Positions 1-8,130 of a DNA stretch of 64,000 nucleotides are shown here, in pieces. Made by a program: the position numbers and the translations under genes. Every line of letters starts with the position of its first letter. The first letter of the stretch is position 1. The DNA comes from Streptomyces sp. P9-A4. Lineage in GTDB: Bacteria > Actinomycetota > Actinomycetes > Streptomycetales > Streptomycetaceae. The notes below the pieces were generated by a model. That model searched no databases. It saw only the letters and a list, made by a program, of their open reading frames with translations, and was not told the DNA's origin. The stretch spans positions 496,001 through 560,000 of the forward strand of contig NZ_JAZIFY010000002.1 of the NCBI RefSeq assembly GCF_036634195.1, read 5' to 3'.

Positions 1-1
1 C

Positions 2-256
2 AGCCCGCACCTGCTCGCCCCGAAGGTGACCGCCGAGGTGCACTTCGGTCTCGCGGTGAACGACCTGTCGCCCGAAGCCTGCGGGAAGCTCGGGCGGACC
101 CTGGAGACCGCGGGGGTACGCCACACCCTTGAGGTCTACCCCGACACCGTCCACGGTTTCACCATGGCCGACACCGACGCGTTCAGCGCCTCCGGGACGC
201 GGCGCCACTGGGAGCGGCTGCTCCCGCTGCTCGACCGCGCCCTGAAGAACGGCTGA
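2..256 (+). CDS. Dienelactone hydrolase family protein, C-terminal part (cut by window start)
   Basis: Only the last 84 residues lie in the window; the reading frame is open from base 2, so the real start is upstream. The tail carries the typical end of a dienelactone-hydrolase-type alpha/beta hydrolase: a strand and helix (VHFGLAVNDLSPE), then YPDTVHGFTMAD, where the histidine of VHGF is the usual catalytic His of the family, then a helix ending WERLLPLLDRALK. These enzymes hydrolyse lactones or esters in the cytoplasm. The serine or cysteine nucleophile and the acid residue are outside the window, so activity cannot be judged. It converges on the SurE-like remnant with only 24 bases between them. 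Confidence 0.75.
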   Translation, partial: SPHLLAPKVTAEVHFGLAVNDLSPEACGKLGRTLETAGVRHTLEVYPDTVHGFTMADTDAFSASGTRRHWERLLPLLDRALKNG

Positions 257-280
257 GATCCCGCCCGGCGGGCGTCCGGT

Positions 281-610
281 TCAGCGGCGGGGAGCCTCGT
301 GCTCGACGTACGTGCGGAGCTTCCGCAGCGTGGCGGGGTTCGGTGCCTTGACGCCGTAGGTGCGGTCGGCGGTCACCGGGGTGACGGAGATCCGGCCGTC
401 CCGGAAGAGGGCGGTGGAGTCGGAGTCCGCGCGGGTCTCGGTGCACTGCTCGCCGGGCACCTCCTCGCACGGGCCGAGGCCGATGGCGAAGGAGTCCTCG
501 CCGACCTGCTCGTACGCGTGCCGGACGGCCTGCCCATGGCCGATGCCCGTCCGGCGCGGCGGGCCGGCGGGGTGGCCCGTGCCCACGTCGGGGTAGTCGG
601 CCGGGCATCA
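281..610 (-). pseudogene. SurE-like nucleotidase remnant with in-frame TGA
   Basis: The frame starting with TGC at 607 encodes about 108 residues beginning CPADYPDV and ending near EHEAPRR. The stretch ADSDSTALFRDGRISVTPVT resembles the C-terminal end of SurE 5'/3'-nucleotidases (a variable loop followed by G-(R/Y)-(I/V)-S-(V/I)-TP). The conserved SurE N-terminus with the metal-binding NDDG motif is absent. Upstream in the same frame is an ATG (688-686) preceded by a good GGAG ribosome site, but after 26 codons (MNGPDVRP...) the frame hits TGA at 610-608. A GTG at 586 could start a 101-residue protein, but no ribosome site is obvious. I read this as a decayed gene. The SurE assignment rests on a short match and is moderate at best. 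Confidence 0.4.
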
Positions 611-777
611 GCCGGAAGAGGCTCCGGCGGCCGTGCGGGCCGGTTCCGGAGTCGCCGGTGCGGTCGGCCGGACGTCGGGTCCGTTCATCCGGGTCTCCTG
701 CCGCGCCGCGCCCCGGAGCGGGGTGCGGCGCGGATGACGCGCAGCGGAGGAAGAGAGCGGGCGGTGCTGCTCTCCGC

Positions 778-2172
778 TCAGCTGTCGAAGCCGAGACCGA
801 AGCGGTCGAGGGTGCGCAGCCAGAGGTTGCGTCGGCCCTGGTTGTGGTCGGCGCGGGTCATGGCCCAGGTGGTGATGTTGATCCCGACCGAGCGGATCGG
901 CTCGGGCGGGAACGGCAGGGGCTTGCGTCGTACGAGTTCCAGTCCGGTCCGCTCGGTGCTCTCGCCGGACAGCAGGTCGAGCATCACGTCCGCGCCGAAG
1001 CGCGTGGCGCCGACGCCGAGGCCGGTGAACCCCGCCGCGTAGGCGACCTTGCCGCGGTGACTCGTGTCAAAGAAGACACAGAAGCGTGTACTCGTATCAA
1101 TGGCTCCGCCCCAGGAATGGGTGAATCGGATGCCTTCGAGCTGCGGGAAGGTCGTGAAGAAGTGCCGCGCGAGCGTGGCGAACGTCTCGGGCCGCCGGTC
1201 GTGCTCGGCACGGACCCGGCCCCGGTAGTTGTAGATCGCGTCGTAGCCGCCCCACAGGATGCGGTTGTCGGCGGAGAGCCGCACGTAGTGGAAGTGGTTG
1301 GCGCTGTCCGCGAAGCCCTGGCGGTTCTTCCAGCCCACGGCGGCGAGCTGCTCCTCGGAGAGCGGCTCGGTCATCAGCGCGTAGTCGTACACGGGCACCG
1401 TGTACGGGCGGTGGCGCCGGAGCAGGGAGGGGAACGCGTTGGTGGCGAGCGCGACGCGGCCGGCGGTGATCCGGCCGTAGGGGGTGCCGACGGTGACCAC
1501 GGCACCCTGCTCTTCGAGCGAGGTCGCGGGGGTGCGTTCGTGGATGCGGACGCCGAGGCCGAGGCAGGCCTGCTTGAGGCCCCAGGCGAGCCGGGCCGGG
1601 TTGACCATGGCCACGTCGTCCTTGTTCCACAGGCCGGCGAGGAAGGTCGGGGAGTTGATCTCGGCGCGCATGGCGTCGGCGTCGAGGAACACCGCGTTGC
1701 CGCCGTAGCGGGCGGAGGCCTCGACTCCCTCCGCGAGCCATTCGACCTGGTGGGGCTCGGTGGCCACGGCGAAGGAGCCGGTGCGCTCCCAGTCGCAGTC
1801 GATGCCGTACCGCTCCAGGGTGTCCTGCATGCCCTGGAGGTTCTCGCGGCCGAGCCGCTCCAGGAGGCCGATCTCGTCGGGCCAGCGCTGGATGCCGTTC
1901 TCGAGGCCATGGGTGAGGCTCGCCTCACAGAATCCTCCGTTGCGGCCGGAGGCGGCGCCGCCGATCTCGTCCGCCTCGACGAGGACCACATCGGCGTTGG
2001 GGTCGCGCTCCTTGGCGCGGAGCGCGGTCCACAGTCCGGTGTAGCCGCCGCCGACCACCAGGAGGTCGCAGGTGGTGCCGCCGACGAGGGCGGGGGCGGG
2101 CTGTGGGCGGCGGGGGTCGTCGAGCCAGAACGGGGTGGGGGCGGCGTCCCGGAGCGAGGCGAGGGGGTCCAT
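778..2172 (-). CDS. FAD-dependent amine/amino-acid oxidase (PuuB/DAO family)
   Basis: A 464-residue member of the DAO superfamily, most like gamma-glutamylputrescine oxidase-type flavoproteins. The dinucleotide-binding motif VVGGGYTGLWTAL is near residues 40-52, followed by the ASGRNGGF signature (about 74-81) typical of these oxidases, and a C-terminal FAD contact FTGLGVGATRFGAD near residue 400. It would oxidise a primary or secondary amine with release of H2O2 in the cytoplasm; the substrate is not visible. The ATG at 2172 is chosen because AAGGAA lies just upstream; the frame stays open further upstream but that part has no conserved sequence. A 15-base inverted repeat at 2257-2271, nearly identical to the operator of the TetR gene at 7401-8123, lies 85 bases upstream of the start. 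Confidence 0.85.
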   Translation of the reverse strand: MDPLASLRDAAPTPFWLDDPRRPQPAPALVGGTTCDLLVVGGGYTGLWTALRAKERDPNADVVLVEADEIGGAASGRNGGFCEASLTHGLENGIQRWPDEIGLLERLGRENLQGMQDTLERYGIDCDWERTGSFAVATEPHQVEWLAEGVEASARYGGNAVFLDADAMRAEINSPTFLAGLWNKDDVAMVNPARLAWGLKQACLGLGVRIHERTPATSLEEQGAVVTVGTPYGRITAGRVALATNAFPSLLRRHRPYTVPVYDYALMTEPLSEEQLAAVGWKNRQGFADSANHFHYVRLSADNRILWGGYDAIYNYRGRVRAEHDRRPETFATLARHFFTTFPQLEGIRFTHSWGGAIDTSTRFCVFFDTSHRGKVAYAAGFTGLGVGATRFGADVMLDLLSGESTERTGLELVRRKPLPFPPEPIRSVGINITTWAMTRADHNQGRRNLWLRTLDRFGLGFDS

Positions 2173-2256
2173 GGGCGTTCCTTCGGTTCGCGGAGGCGCC
2201 CCGGGCGAGGGGAAACCTCCGAATTGCCGATATGAGACTCCGCCGCGCACAGCAAG

Positions 2257-2271
2257 GTCAAGGGTGTTGAC
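2257..2271. promoter_or_regulatory. Putative TetR operator in front of the FAD oxidase
   Basis: On the minus strand this reads GTCAACACCCTTGAC: perfect 5-base arms GTCAA/TTGAC around CACCC. It matches 14 of 15 bases of the core of the larger palindrome at 8138-8152, which sits in the promoter of the TetR regulator. Its TTGACC overlaps a possible -35 element for the oxidase gene, so binding would be expected to repress it. Confidence 0.55.
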
Positions 2272-2356
2272 ATAAGAGCCCCGACCGGACGCCCCCGGGG
2301 TGCCGCCGGGGCGCCCACCTGGGGCTTCGTCCGCGGCGGGCGAAGCCCCGGACGGG

Positions 2357-3316
2357 TTACACCCCCGGCTCCACCGACTTCTTCCGCTTCCCGGACCCCT
2401 CCGGCGGCTCAGGCTCCTCCGGCGGCTCCCAGCGGTCGAGGATCTCCTCCGCGATCCGCCGCGCCCCCGGCTCGTAGCGTCCGGAGAGCTCGCGGAACAG
2501 CGCCTCCGCGCCCACCGCCGGCCAGTCGGCGGGCAGGTGCTCGGCCGGCAGGTGCGGGTCGCGCCGGACCAGGTCGAGCCAGTCGGTGTGCAGCAGGAGC
2601 AGCCGGCCCAGGTCGTCCCGGGCCTCGGCGGGGGTGGCGCCCTCGCCCCAGCGCGCCAGGAAGTCCTGGTACTCCCCGGCGATGGCGTCGATGTCGAAGG
2701 CGGTACGGAGCAGGGGTCCCGCCTCGGTGGGCGCGGCGACCTCGCCATGGAAGGCCTTGATACGGTCGCCGAGCCCGAGTTCCGCGGCGATGGGGGCGAC
2801 CTCGACGCGGCCGGGTGCGACCCAGAGGCCGCTCTGCACGGGCCCGAAGCCCGCCCAGACGAGGCGAGAGCGCAGGTCGTGGCGTTCCCGGCGCCAGGAT
2901 TCGGGCAGCGAGAAGCCGACCAGGGTCCAGGTGCCGTCCCAGTCGTCGTTCACGGCGCCCGTGCGCCGGACCCTCTCCTGGCCGTCGGCGAGGACCTGGG
3001 CGGCGCGGGCGGTGAGCGAGAAGTACATCCTGCGGCCGCGCCGGTGCCGGGCCAGCAGGCCTCGGCCGACCATGCGCGTGAGGGTCGAGCGGACGGCGTC
3101 CTCACCCACCTCGACCCTGGCGAAGGCGTCGATGACGCTCGCCGAGGACAGGGCGGTGCCGGTGCCGAGGACATGAATGCCGAAGAAGCTCAGCATCAGG
3201 GACTGGGGGCGGGGAGGGACTCCGCGTCCGGCCGTCTCCGGGCCGGATTCGGGTCCCTGTTCCGGGGCGGGAGGGATCACGGGGACAGCGTAGGCGCGCG
3301 GACCGGCCTCGAACAT
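2357..3316 (-). CDS. PaaX-family transcriptional regulator
   Basis: About 319 residues. After a proline-rich N-terminus, RPQSLMLSFFGIHVLG (about residues 36-51) begins the PaaX winged helix, continuing through VRSTLTRMVGRGLLARHRRGRRMYF; the central domain contains DDWDGTWTLVGFSLPE and RSRLVWAGFGPVQSGLWVAP, which are diagnostic PaaX stretches. PaaX proteins repress catabolic operons and are released by an aryl- or acyl-CoA intermediate. Divergent orientation to the SDR/amidohydrolase/ligase/hydratase operon makes that operon the likely target, with the CoA ester made by the ligase as plausible inducer. The start is uncertain: ATG 3316 is used, TTG 3319 and GTG 3280 are alternatives without clear ribosome sites. 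The last 25 residues are Pro/Glu/Lys rich. Confidence 0.85.
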   Translation of the reverse strand: MFEAGPRAYAVPVIPPAPEQGPESGPETAGRGVPPRPQSLMLSFFGIHVLGTGTALSSASVIDAFARVEVGEDAVRSTLTRMVGRGLLARHRRGRRMYFSLTARAAQVLADGQERVRRTGAVNDDWDGTWTLVGFSLPESWRRERHDLRSRLVWAGFGPVQSGLWVAPGRVEVAPIAAELGLGDRIKAFHGEVAAPTEAGPLLRTAFDIDAIAGEYQDFLARWGEGATPAEARDDLGRLLLLHTDWLDLVRRDPHLPAEHLPADWPAVGAEALFRELSGRYEPGARRIAEEILDRWEPPEEPEPPEGSGKRKKSVEPGV

Positions 3317-3362
3317 CAATATTCGGCAGTTGATTGACCGCAGACGAGAAAGTGCCTAGCTT
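3316..3362 (+). promoter_or_regulatory. Promoter and candidate PaaX operator of the SDR operon
   Basis: A sigma70-like promoter reads TTGACC (3334-3339), a 17-base spacer, then TAGCTT (3357-3362), about 75 bases before the SDR start. A dyad TCAAT-N12-ATTGA (3316-3337) overlaps the -35 box and also the putative start of paaX, the right place for a repressor acting on both genes. The promoter is a good match; the operator assignment is inference. Confidence 0.5.
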
Positions 3363-3437
3363 TGGCGCCGTCGGTGCGTGTTCCTGGCCGCGGCTCCTCG
3401 CGCGCCCCGCACCCGGCCTACGGAAGGACCCCCGCTC

Positions 3438-4376
3438 ATGACTGATCTGGATCTCTCGGCCCACCCCGCCCGCGTGGACCTCACCGGCAAGGTCGCCGTC
3501 GTCACCGGCAGCGGCCGCGGACTCGGTCTCGCCTACGCCCGCTCGCTGGCCGCCGTCGGCGCCGCCGTGGTCGTCAACGACGTGGACGCCGAGGCCGCCG
3601 CCGACGCCGTGCGCCTGATCACCGCCGACGGCGGCCGCGCCGTCGCCGAGGTCGTGCCGGTCGGCTCCACCGAGGCCGCCGAGGCCCTGGTCGCCCGCGC
3701 GGTCGACAGCTACGGCCGCATCGACGCCATGGTCACCAACGCCGGAGTCCTGCGGGACCGGGTGCTCTGGAAGATGACCGACGACGACTTCGACACCGTC
3801 GTCGAGGTGCACCTGCGCGGCACCTTCACCTGCGTCCGCGCCGCCGTCGAGCGCATGCGCGCCCAGGGCGAGGGCGGCCGGATCGTGGTCGCCGGCTCCC
3901 CGGCCGGCCAGCGCGGCAACTTCGGCCAGACCAACTACGCCGCAGCCAAGGCCGGCATCGCCGCCATGGTGCGCACCTGGGCGATGGAGCTGGCGAAGGC
4001 CGGCATCACCGCGAACGCCGTCATCCCGGTGGCCGCGACCGCGATGACCAAGACGATCCCCGTCTTCGCCCCGCACGTCGAGGCCCTGGAGCAGGAGGGC
4101 ATCGCCTTCCCCGACAGCCTGCGCAAGGGCGAGGGCTTCGGTACGCCCGAGGACGTCGCCGGCCTGGTGACCTTCCTCGCCTCGGAGGCCTCGGCCGGCA
4201 TCACCGGCCAGTGCGTCGGCATCGGCGGCGACAAGCTCGCCCTGTGGTCGCACCCGCAGGAGGTGTCGGTGGCCTACGCCGACGGGGGCTGGAGCGCGGA
4301 GGCCATCGCCGCCGCCTGGCCGTCGACCGTCGGGCGCACCCCCGAGACCTTCGGCATCCCCGCCCCGAAGCTGTGA
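3438..4376 (+). CDS. SDR-family dehydrogenase (3-hydroxyacyl-CoA dehydrogenase-like)
   Basis: A 312-residue short-chain dehydrogenase. The cofactor motif TGSGRGLG is near residues 23-30, with ND of VVVNDVDAE after beta-2 favouring NAD(H); NAGV follows beta-4; catalytic residues are Ser in VVAGSPAG and Tyr/Lys in YAAAKAG. The long C-terminal extension (LALWSHPQEV...) resembles dehydrogenase units of multifunctional beta-oxidation enzymes (MFE-2 type). Together with the acyl-CoA ligase and MaoC-type hydratase of the same operon it fits oxidation of a 3-hydroxyacyl-CoA. The start ATG has GGAAGGA ten bases upstream. The amidohydrolase gene follows 11 bases after the stop. Confidence 0.85.
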   Translation: MTDLDLSAHPARVDLTGKVAVVTGSGRGLGLAYARSLAAVGAAVVVNDVDAEAAADAVRLITADGGRAVAEVVPVGSTEAAEALVARAVDSYGRIDAMVTNAGVLRDRVLWKMTDDDFDTVVEVHLRGTFTCVRAAVERMRAQGEGGRIVVAGSPAGQRGNFGQTNYAAAKAGIAAMVRTWAMELAKAGITANAVIPVAATAMTKTIPVFAPHVEALEQEGIAFPDSLRKGEGFGTPEDVAGLVTFLASEASAGITGQCVGIGGDKLALWSHPQEVSVAYADGGWSAEAIAAAWPSTVGRTPETFGIPAPKL

Positions 4377-4387
4377 AGGGACCCGGC

Positions 4388-5260
4388 ATGCTGGACCTCG
4401 ACGAGCTCGTCGCCATCGACATGCACACCCACGCCGAGGTGTCCGAGAAGGGCGGGGCGTCGCTCTCCGCCGAGCTCGACGCCGCGGCGGGCGCGTACTT
4501 CAAGGCGGAGCACCGCCACCCGACGCTTCCGGAGATCGCCGCGTACTACCGCGAGCGCCGGATGGCGTGCGTGGTCTTCACCGTGGACGCGGAGTCCGCC
4601 ACCGGCACCCCGCCGGTGCCGAACGAGGAGATCGCCGAGGCGGCCCTCGCCAACCCCGACGTGATCATCCCGTTCGCGGGGGTCGACCCGTACAAGGGGA
4701 AGGCGGCGGTCCGTCAGATCCGGCGGCTCGTCGAGGAGTTCGGGGTCAAGGGCTTCAAGTTCCACCCGAACATCCAGGCCTTCCACCCCAACGACCGCAT
4801 GGCGTACCCGCTGTACGAGGCGATCGAGGAGGCCGGCGCCATCGCGGTCTTCCACACCGGCCAGACGGGAATCGGCGCGGGCGCCCCCGGCGGCGGTGGC
4901 ATCCGGCTCAAGTACTCCAACCCGATGGACGTGGACGACGTCGCCGCGGACTTCCCCGGGATGCGGATCGTCCTCGCCCATCCGTCGTTCCCGTGGCAGG
5001 ACGAGGCGCTCGCGGTGGCCACGCACAAGCCCCAGGTGTACATCGACCTGTCCGGCTGGTCCCCGAAGTACTTCCCGCCGCAGCTCGTGCGGTACGCCAA
5101 CACGCTCCTGAAGGACAAGGTGCTGTTCGGCTCCGACTACCCGCTGCTCTCCCCGGACCGCTGGCTGGCCGACTTCGCCGACCTCCCGATCAAGGACGAG
5201 GTCCGGCCGAAGATCCTCAAGGGGAACGCCGCCGTGCTGCTCGGGCTCACCGGACACTGA
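4388..5260 (+). CDS. Amidohydrolase family 2 metal-dependent hydrolase/decarboxylase
   Basis: A 290-residue TIM-barrel amidohydrolase of the ACMSD-like group. Metal ligands are visible: DMHTHAE at the N-terminus (about residues 10-16), the histidine of VFHTGQT (about 157), AHPSFPW (about 197-203) and the aspartate of FGSDYPLLSPDRW near residue 255. Members of this group decarboxylate or hydrolyse aromatic and unsaturated acids, usually with Zn or Mn. Its position between a dehydrogenase and an acyl-CoA ligase implies processing of a ring-derived or branched acid, but substrate and reaction type cannot be read from sequence. The stop lies 9 bases before the next start. Confidence 0.85.
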   Translation: MLDLDELVAIDMHTHAEVSEKGGASLSAELDAAAGAYFKAEHRHPTLPEIAAYYRERRMACVVFTVDAESATGTPPVPNEEIAEAALANPDVIIPFAGVDPYKGKAAVRQIRRLVEEFGVKGFKFHPNIQAFHPNDRMAYPLYEAIEEAGAIAVFHTGQTGIGAGAPGGGGIRLKYSNPMDVDDVAADFPGMRIVLAHPSFPWQDEALAVATHKPQVYIDLSGWSPKYFPPQLVRYANTLLKDKVLFGSDYPLLSPDRWLADFADLPIKDEVRPKILKGNAAVLLGLTGH

Positions 5261-5269
5261 GGAGTACCC

Positions 5270-6796
5270 ATGCGCAACCAGGGCATCGGCTCCTGGCCCG
5301 CCCGCCGCGACCGCAGGACCCCGCGGCGCACCGCCCTGCTGCACGACGGCCGGTCCACCGACTACGCGGAGCTCCACGAGCGCTGCACCCGGCTCGCGCA
5401 CGCGCTGCGCGGTGCCGGGGTCGGCCGCGGGGACCGGGTGGCGTACCTGGGCCCGAACCATCCCGCGTATCTGGAGACGCTCTTCGCGACCGGCCTCCTC
5501 GGCGCTGTCTTCGTCCCGCTCAACACCCGTCTCGCCGTACCGGAGCTGACCCATCAGCTGGCCGACTCCGGCAGCCGGGTCCTGGTCCACGCCGGACAGC
5601 CCGACGAGCGGATCACGGAGCTGACCGGCGGCGACGCGACGACGGTCGAGACCGTCGTCGCCGTGGCGGCGGGGCCGGGTCTGCCGTACGAGGAACTGCT
5701 CGCCGCCGCGTCGACGGAGCCGCTCGACGAGGAGGTGGGGCACGACGACGTCTGCCTCATCATGTACACCTCGGGCACCACCGGACGTTCCAAGGGCGCG
5801 GTGCTCACCCACGGCAACATCATCTGGAACAGCCTCAACGTCCTCGTGGACACCGATCTCGCGGGCGACGAGGTGACTCTCGTGTCCGCGCCGCTGTTCC
5901 ATACGGCGGCGCTGAACATGAGCTGCCTCCCCATGCTGCTCAAGGGCGGCACGGTCCTCCTGGAGTCCGCCTTCGACCCGGACCGCGTCCTGCGGCTGGT
6001 GGAGCGGCACCGGGTGACCCGTATGTTCGGCGTACCGACGATGTACGACGCGATGGCCGCGGCCCCCGGCTGGGGGAGCACGGACCTGACCAGTCTGCGC
6101 ACCCTGCTGTGCGGCGGTGCCCCGGTGCCGACCCGCACCGCCCACGCCTATCTGGACCGGGGCCTCGCCTTCGTCCAGGGGTACGGCATGACGGAGACGG
6201 CGCCCGGCGCCCTCATCCTGGACCGGGCCGACTCGCTGACCCGGGCCGGCTCGGCGGGCGTGCCGCACTTCTTCACCGATGTGGCCGTTCTCCTGCCCTC
6301 GGGCGAGGAGGCGGCGCCCGGCGAGAAGGGCGAGGTCGTCGTCGCGGGGCCGAACGTGACCCCGGGCTACTGGAACCTTCCGGAAGCGACCGCCGCGGCC
6401 TTCCGCGACGGGGGGCTCTTCCGGTCGGGCGATGTCGCCACGGTCGACGAGGACGGCTACGTGCGGCTCGTCGACCGCCTCAAGGACATGATCATCTCGG
6501 GCGGGGAGAACATCTACCCGGCCGAGGTCGAGGACGCCCTGCTCGGACACCCGGACGTCGCCGAGGCGGCCGTCATCGGCGTGCCGGACGCCCGTTGGGG
6601 CGAGGTGGGCCGGGCCGTCGTCGTGACCCGGGCGGGGGCCTCCGTCACCGCCGAGCAGCTGATCGCCCACCTGGAGGGCCGGCTCGCGCGCTACAAGATC
6701 CCGCGGAGCGTGGTCCTCGCTCCCGAACTCCCCCGCAACGCCACCGGAAAGCTGCTCAAGGGCCCCATCCGGGCCCGATACGGCGCCGGTCAGTGA
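5270..6796 (+). CDS. Acyl-CoA ligase (AMP-forming)
   Basis: A 508-residue member of the ANL superfamily. The P-loop motif is YTSGTTGRSKG (about residues 165-175); A5 GYGMTET is near 303; the hinge and A8 region reads GDVATVDEDGYVRLVDRLKD followed by SGGENIYPAEVE; the catalytic lysine lies in NATGKLLKGP near the C-terminus. All catalytic residues are present, so it should activate a carboxylic acid to its CoA thioester using ATP. Size and motifs fit medium/long-chain fatty-acid or aryl-acid ligases. It is translationally close to the amidohydrolase, with GAGGAGT overlapping the upstream stop codon. In this operon it probably performs the entry step of the pathway. Confidence 0.9.
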   Translation: MRNQGIGSWPARRDRRTPRRTALLHDGRSTDYAELHERCTRLAHALRGAGVGRGDRVAYLGPNHPAYLETLFATGLLGAVFVPLNTRLAVPELTHQLADSGSRVLVHAGQPDERITELTGGDATTVETVVAVAAGPGLPYEELLAAASTEPLDEEVGHDDVCLIMYTSGTTGRSKGAVLTHGNIIWNSLNVLVDTDLAGDEVTLVSAPLFHTAALNMSCLPMLLKGGTVLLESAFDPDRVLRLVERHRVTRMFGVPTMYDAMAAAPGWGSTDLTSLRTLLCGGAPVPTRTAHAYLDRGLAFVQGYGMTETAPGALILDRADSLTRAGSAGVPHFFTDVAVLLPSGEEAAPGEKGEVVVAGPNVTPGYWNLPEATAAAFRDGGLFRSGDVATVDEDGYVRLVDRLKDMIISGGENIYPAEVEDALLGHPDVAEAAVIGVPDARWGEVGRAVVVTRAGASVTAEQLIAHLEGRLARYKIPRSVVLAPELPRNATGKLLKGPIRARYGAGQ

Positions 6797-6829
6797 CCTC
6801 TTAGTTCCGCACCATCAAGGAGTACCACC

Positions 6830-7285
6830 ATGTCCCTCACCGTCCACGGCATCGACGAGATCAAGGCCCAGGCCGGAGCCGACCTCGGCCACAGCTCCTG
6901 GGTCGAGATCGCCCAGCCCCGGGTCGACACCTTCGCCGACGCCACCGACGACCACCAGTGGATCCACGTCGACGCGGAGCGCGCCGCGGCCGGCCCGTTC
7001 GGCGGCACGATCGCCCACGGCTATCTGACGCTCTCGCTGCTCATCCCGATGTGGACCGAGCTGCTCCAGGTCGAGGGCGTGTCCATGGCCGTCAACTACG
7101 GCCTCAACAAGGTCCGCTTCCCCTCTCCCGTGCGCGTCGGCTCGAAGATCCGTACGCACGGCCGTGTGGTGTCCGTCGAGGACGTCAAGGGCGGGGTCGA
7201 GGTCGTCGTGGACCTGACCGTGGAGATCGACGGCGTCGCCAAGCCGGCGTGCGTGGCGCAGGCGGTGTACCGCTTCTTCGCCTGA
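6830..7285 (+). CDS. MaoC-family enoyl-CoA hydratase
   Basis: A 151-residue single hotdog-fold protein. The catalytic hydratase-2 motif is present as ADATDDHQWIHVD (about residues 38-50; Asp and His active site), followed by GGTIAHGYLTLSL. It should hydrate trans-2-enoyl-CoA to the (R)-3-hydroxyacyl-CoA, which the SDR of the same operon could oxidise. AAGGAGT precedes the ATG by a good distance; 33 bases separate it from the ligase gene. A GC-rich hairpin follows about 30 bases after the stop. Confidence 0.9.
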   Translation: MSLTVHGIDEIKAQAGADLGHSSWVEIAQPRVDTFADATDDHQWIHVDAERAAAGPFGGTIAHGYLTLSLLIPMWTELLQVEGVSMAVNYGLNKVRFPSPVRVGSKIRTHGRVVSVEDVKGGVEVVVDLTVEIDGVAKPACVAQAVYRFFA

Positions 7286-7316
7286 TCCGCCTCTTCGCCC
7301 GATCCACCGGAACCCG

Positions 7317-7350
7317 GAAGGCGCGACCGCGCGAAGCGGCCGCGCCCTTC
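7317..7350. terminator. Imperfect GC-rich hairpin between convergent genes
   Basis: GAAGGCGCG near 7317 pairs with CGCGCCCTTC near 7341-7350 with one bulged base around a loop rich in CGCG. It lies between the stops of the MaoC and TetR genes and could end both transcripts. Confidence 0.45.
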
Positions 7351-7409
7351 GGGGTTCCGTCATGCCCTTCCGGAGTCCCGTCGCGCACTTCGGGGTTCCG
7401 TCATGCCCT
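7344..7409. repeat. Short direct repeat, two copies
   Basis: A 26-base segment containing CTTCGGGGTTCCGTCATGCC occurs at about 7344-7368 and again at 7385-7409, with one mismatch near the left end, 41 bases apart. The second copy overlaps the TetR stop codon. It looks like a local duplication at the gene end. Confidence 0.7.
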
Positions 7410-8123
7410 CAGCGGGTCCGACACCCCCGGCGGCAGCAGCCCCGCCATCGCGCCCAGCGTCAGTTCCAGGGCGAAGGGGTAGCCGCTGTCGACCATGTCC
7501 GCCGCGAGCAGCGGGAAGGTCGCCGCGACGTTCGGATGGGTCTCGGGCGACAGCCTGCCGTACACCGCGTGCCACACCGCGTCGTCCGCCTCCCTCGCCG
7601 CCTTCGGCAGGGCGAGCGAAGCGGCGTCCTGTGCCGCGAAGGCGAGGGCCTGGTCGACGAACGCGTGGTAGATCCGCACGGCGAGGGGGTCCGGGAAGCC
7701 CGCCGTGCGCAGTATGCCGAGGATCCGCTCGACGGCCTGGGTCTCGTGCGGGCGTCCCGTGGTGCGGTACGCCGCCAGGACCGCCGCCTGGGGGTGCAAG
7801 AGGTAGCAGGCGTGGATCCGCAGCCCCATCGAGCGCAGGTCCTCCCGCCAGTCCCCCGTCTCCGTCCACCCCTCCTGCGCCCGGCCGATCAGCTCGTCCG
7901 CGAGGGCGAGGAGCAGGGCGTCGGTGTTGCGGAAATAGCGGTACAGCGCGCTCGGGTCGGCACCGAGCGCGGCGCCCAGCCTCCGTACCGACAGCGCCTC
8001 GGTGCCGTGCTGGGCGACCAGGCGCAGCGCCGTGTCGACGATCAGCTGCTCGGAGAGGACGGCGCCCTGCTTGGTGGGCCTGCGGCGCTGCCGGCTTCCT
8101 TCGGGAACCACACGTTCGGACAT
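7401..8123 (-). CDS. TetR/AcrR-family transcriptional regulator
   Basis: 240 residues. The N-terminal HTH spans about residues 24-72: LSEQLIVDTALRLVAQHG, then LSVRRLGAALGADPSALYRYFRNTDAL, a clear TetR recognition helix. The C-terminal domain is a generic ligand-binding helical bundle. It is divergent from the YtcJ-like amidohydrolase and closes the operon region on the left. On the minus strand a promoter TTTACA (8159-8154), 17 bases, TAAGGT (8136-8131) would start transcription next to the ATG, giving a leaderless mRNA; the palindrome 8136-8154 fills exactly the spacer, so autorepression is likely. The same core is found before the FAD oxidase at 778-2172. Confidence 0.9.
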   Translation of the reverse strand: MSERVVPEGSRQRRRPTKQGAVLSEQLIVDTALRLVAQHGTEALSVRRLGAALGADPSALYRYFRNTDALLLALADELIGRAQEGWTETGDWREDLRSMGLRIHACYLLHPQAAVLAAYRTTGRPHETQAVERILGILRTAGFPDPLAVRIYHAFVDQALAFAAQDAASLALPKAAREADDAVWHAVYGRLSPETHPNVAATFPLLAADMVDSGYPFALELTLGAMAGLLPPGVSDPLRA

Positions 8124-8130
8124 GGCCGGG

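Noticed and set aside
608..610. In-frame TGA as a selenocysteine codon
   Set aside because: There is no visible SECIS-like hairpin right after it, the position does not match a known selenoprotein active site, and SurE enzymes do not use selenocysteine.
4274..6670. A nearly 800-codon open frame on the minus strand over the amidohydrolase and ligase genes
   Set aside because: It is the complement of two well-supported enzymes, shows no domain, and has no ribosome site.
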